DNA from: Opitutales bacterium
GTDB lineage: Bacteria > Verrucomicrobiota > Verrucomicrobiia > Opitutales > JAFGAQ01
Assembly (NCBI GenBank): GCA_028704125.1
Contig: JAQVLM010000146.1
Coordinates: 1-7,541, forward strand
DNA: 7,541 nucleotides
Reading direction: 5' to 3'
Made by a program: the position numbers and the translations under genes. Of the stretch, positions 6,391 through 7,541 are shown piece by piece. The notes below the pieces were generated by a model. That model searched no databases. It was not told the origin of the DNA and saw only the letters and a program-made list of their open reading frames with translations. Every line of letters begins with the position of its first letter. Positions within the stretch are counted from its first letter, which is position 1.

Positions 6391-7043
6391 AGCCCAAGCT
6401 CCTTTCGTTTTGAAGGCGGAATTTCATCCAGCGTAGCACTGCTTGCCCGCTGCAACGCCCGGACATACAATATCACGGCCCACCGCTCTTCCGGGGACAT
6501 ACGGTCCGCATATCCCATCATCAAACCCTTTCCCCATGAAGCGGTGTTGAACAATTCACCTTCAGCCTGATCGCGGTAGAGATCCTGCACAAGGTTCGCC
6601 GCGACCATCCCGTAGTTCCGGACAATCCCCGCCCCATCACCAGCCGGGCCATGGCAAACCGAACAAAACAAGTCGAACTTCTCCTGTCCGAGCCGCATCT
6701 GATCGCGGTTCACCGGAATTGGAAAACCCTTGACCCAATCGCCCGACGCATCCCGACCATACAGCAACGCGGTATCCGTTAGGCGCTCGCCGCTGTAATC
6801 CTCGGAAAACACCGACTTCAGCTTCAGTTCATTGCCACGCTCCACACTGTTGAGCGGTGGAAGCCGATCATTCATACCATTGCTGAAAAACGGGTTTTCG
6901 CCCTGCGGAAGGTATTTCGCCTGCCGGTCCATGTCGGGAAAGACCTCCATCGGCTCCTTGCGTGACTTCCCTCCCCGGAAACCGAGCAGCGAAACTACCA
7001 CGACAAACAGCAGCAGATTGACGATGATAACGTTGCGGATCAT
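6387..7043 (-). CDS. actE: Alternative complex III one-heme cytochrome c subunit ActE
   Basis: A 218-residue protein with an N-terminal hydrophobic segment (about 4-22) and a periplasmic class I cytochrome c domain (about 113-200). The heme motif is CSVCH (127-131) followed by GPAGDGAGIVRNYG; the sixth ligand is probably Met175 or Met176 in WGKGLMMGYADRMS, and the end EERWAVILYVRALQRA is the usual ActE closing helix. The segment DMDRQAKYLPQ (37-47) matches the DMxxQPKYxPL motif that follows the lipobox in ActE proteins. ActE takes electrons from the ActAB heme chain and hands them to the oxidase. Most ActE proteins are lipoproteins, but this one has no Cys near the end of its signal segment, so it is probably held by an uncleaved helix. 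A strong ribosome site precedes the ATG, which overlaps the actD stop. Confidence 0.95.
   Translation of the reverse strand: MIRNVIIVNLLLFVVVVSLLGFRGGKSRKEPMEVFPDMDRQAKYLPQGENPFFSNGMNDRLPPLNSVERGNELKLKSVFSEDYSGERLTDTALLYGRDASGDWVKGFPIPVNRDQMRLGQEKFDLFCSVCHGPAGDGAGIVRNYGMVAANLVQDLYRDQAEGELFNTASWGKGLMMGYADRMSPEERWAVILYVRALQRASSATLDEIPPSKRKELGL
6399..6405 (-). promoter_or_regulatory. Shine-Dalgarno site of actF
   Basis: AAAGGAG on the minus strand lies 8 nt before the actF ATG, within the last codons of actE (Lys-Arg-Lys-Glu-Leu). It fixes the actF start at 6390. The genes further along (the 112-residue ORF, ccoS-like, ccoN) lack comparable sites. Confidence 0.65.
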
Positions 7044-7541
7044 CGGGCACCTCCATCTTCCGCCATTTTTCCAGCCGGAATCAAAGTCACATCATGGCCT
7101 CCAAGGCTCTCCAGAAAAGCCTTTGTCCGCAGTTCATCATACATGGGATCTGAAGCTTCAACAACAATCATGAACTTATCATCCGAACTTGCTCCGAACC
7201 CGTCATACTCAAAAACCGGATGATGGTGCCTCGGCAGACGATTCAGGAAAAACATCCCAAAGAACGCACCGAATGCCGCCAGCAGAATGGTCAACTCGTA
7301 GAAAATGGGAAACGGGAAAATGATGCCGAATATCGGCTTACCGCCCACGATCAAGGGGTAGTTCAGGTTCATAAACGCCACAAGAACGATTCCGGTGAGC
7401 ATACCCAAAACACCACCTGCGAGCGACAACCCGCCCAAACGGGACCGTTTTTCGCCCATCACCGCATCCAATCCGTGCACTGGAAACGGCGTGTAGACGT
7501 CCCATTTCACGAAACCGGCTTCACGGACGAGCCCCGCCGCC
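7040..7541 (-). CDS. actD: Alternative complex III subunit ActD (DUF3341 family), 5' end outside the window
   Basis: The frame is open to the right edge: the first visible codons read AAGLVREAGFVKWDVYTPFP, which is the internal start of the usual ActD N-terminal domain, so the true start lies beyond 7541 and the in-frame GTG at 7510 is not it. The visible 166 residues contain DVYTPFPVHGLD, two membrane helices (about GGLSLAGGVLGMLTGIVLVA and ELTILLAAFGAFFGMFFL), the family motif NYPLIVGGKPIF between them, LPRHHHPVF after the second, and a soluble C-terminal domain ending KMAEDGGAR. ActD is a two-helix subunit that packs against ActC/ActF in the cytoplasmic half of ACIII; it carries no cofactor. 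The stop overlaps the actE start by ATGA. ActA, ActB and ActC would be expected just upstream, outside the window. Confidence 0.94.
   Translation of the reverse strand, partial: AAGLVREAGFVKWDVYTPFPVHGLDAVMGEKRSRLGGLSLAGGVLGMLTGIVLVAFMNLNYPLIVGGKPIFGIIFPFPIFYELTILLAAFGAFFGMFFLNRLPRHHHPVFEYDGFGASSDDKFMIVVEASDPMYDELRTKAFLESLGGHDVTLIPAGKMAEDGGAR
7048..7054 (-). promoter_or_regulatory. Strong Shine-Dalgarno site of actE
   Basis: GGAGGTG on the minus strand lies 4 nt before the actE ATG and inside the last codons of actD. It shows that this organism uses Shine-Dalgarno initiation and that actE can reinitiate strongly even though it overlaps actD. Confidence 0.7.

Larger units (their letters stand above)
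1650..7541 (-). other. Putative operon: alternative complex III plus cbb3-type oxidase
   Basis: Eight consecutive same-strand genes (actD, actE, actF, ORF112, ccoS-like, ccoN, ccoO, ccoP-like) have four overlaps (4, 4, 8 and 8 bp) and gaps of 3, 30 and 17 nt, with no hairpin plus T-run between them. This points to a single transcript that begins upstream of the window, probably before actA. The next possible termination point is the hairpin at 1514-1549. Co-transcription is inferred from spacing, not shown. Confidence 0.8.

Noticed and set aside
5872..6570. Plus-strand open frame of 232 codons opposite actF and actE
   Set aside because: It is antisense to two clearly real genes, of low-complexity His/Gln/Pro/Thr composition, and has no recognisable motif or ribosome site.
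7040..7510. GTG at 7510 as the start of ActD
   Set aside because: The frame continues upstream to the edge with residues AAGLVREAGF that match the usual ActD N-terminal domain, so the protein begins outside the window.

Overview
The window holds one co-directional minus-strand block of aerobic respiratory-chain genes, followed downstream by an anion transporter gene. Reading in the direction of transcription (from 7541 down to 1), the order is: the 3' part of actD, actE, actF (subunits of alternative complex III, the quinol:cytochrome c oxidoreductase that replaces bc1), a small one-helix protein of unknown function, a CcoS-like oxidase-assembly protein, ccoN, ccoO and a one-heme CcoP-like cytochrome c (cbb3-type, C-family heme-copper oxidase), and finally a SulP-family anion permease whose STAS domain runs off the left edge.

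The genes are packed very tightly. Both actD/actE and actE/actF overlap by ATGA. actF and the small ORF overlap by 8 bp, as do ccoO and the ccoP-like gene. The remaining gaps inside the block are 3, 30 and 17 nt. The only sizeable non-coding stretch is the 149 bp between the ccoP-like stop (1650) and the SulP start (1500), which contains a GC-rich hairpin followed by five Ts. No region of 300 bp or more lacks a gene, and I see no RNA genes, CRISPR, insertion sequences or attachment sites.

Together the block encodes a quinol-to-oxygen route. ActABCDEF would oxidise membrane quinol and pass electrons through its c-type hemes (ActA, off window, and ActE) to the c-hemes of CcoO and the CcoP-like protein, and so to the heme b3/CuB site in CcoN. 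Co-transcription suggests a dedicated ACIII-cbb3 pairing, perhaps a physical supercomplex. That last step is inference.

The organism is a Gram-negative-type aerobic bacterium of roughly mid-50s % G+C (judged by eye) that uses Shine-Dalgarno sites (clear ones precede actE and actF). An ACIII cluster fused to a cbb3 oxidase fits the Verrucomicrobiota/Planctomycetota and related phyla. I lean to Verrucomicrobiota, but this is not proven by anything in the window.
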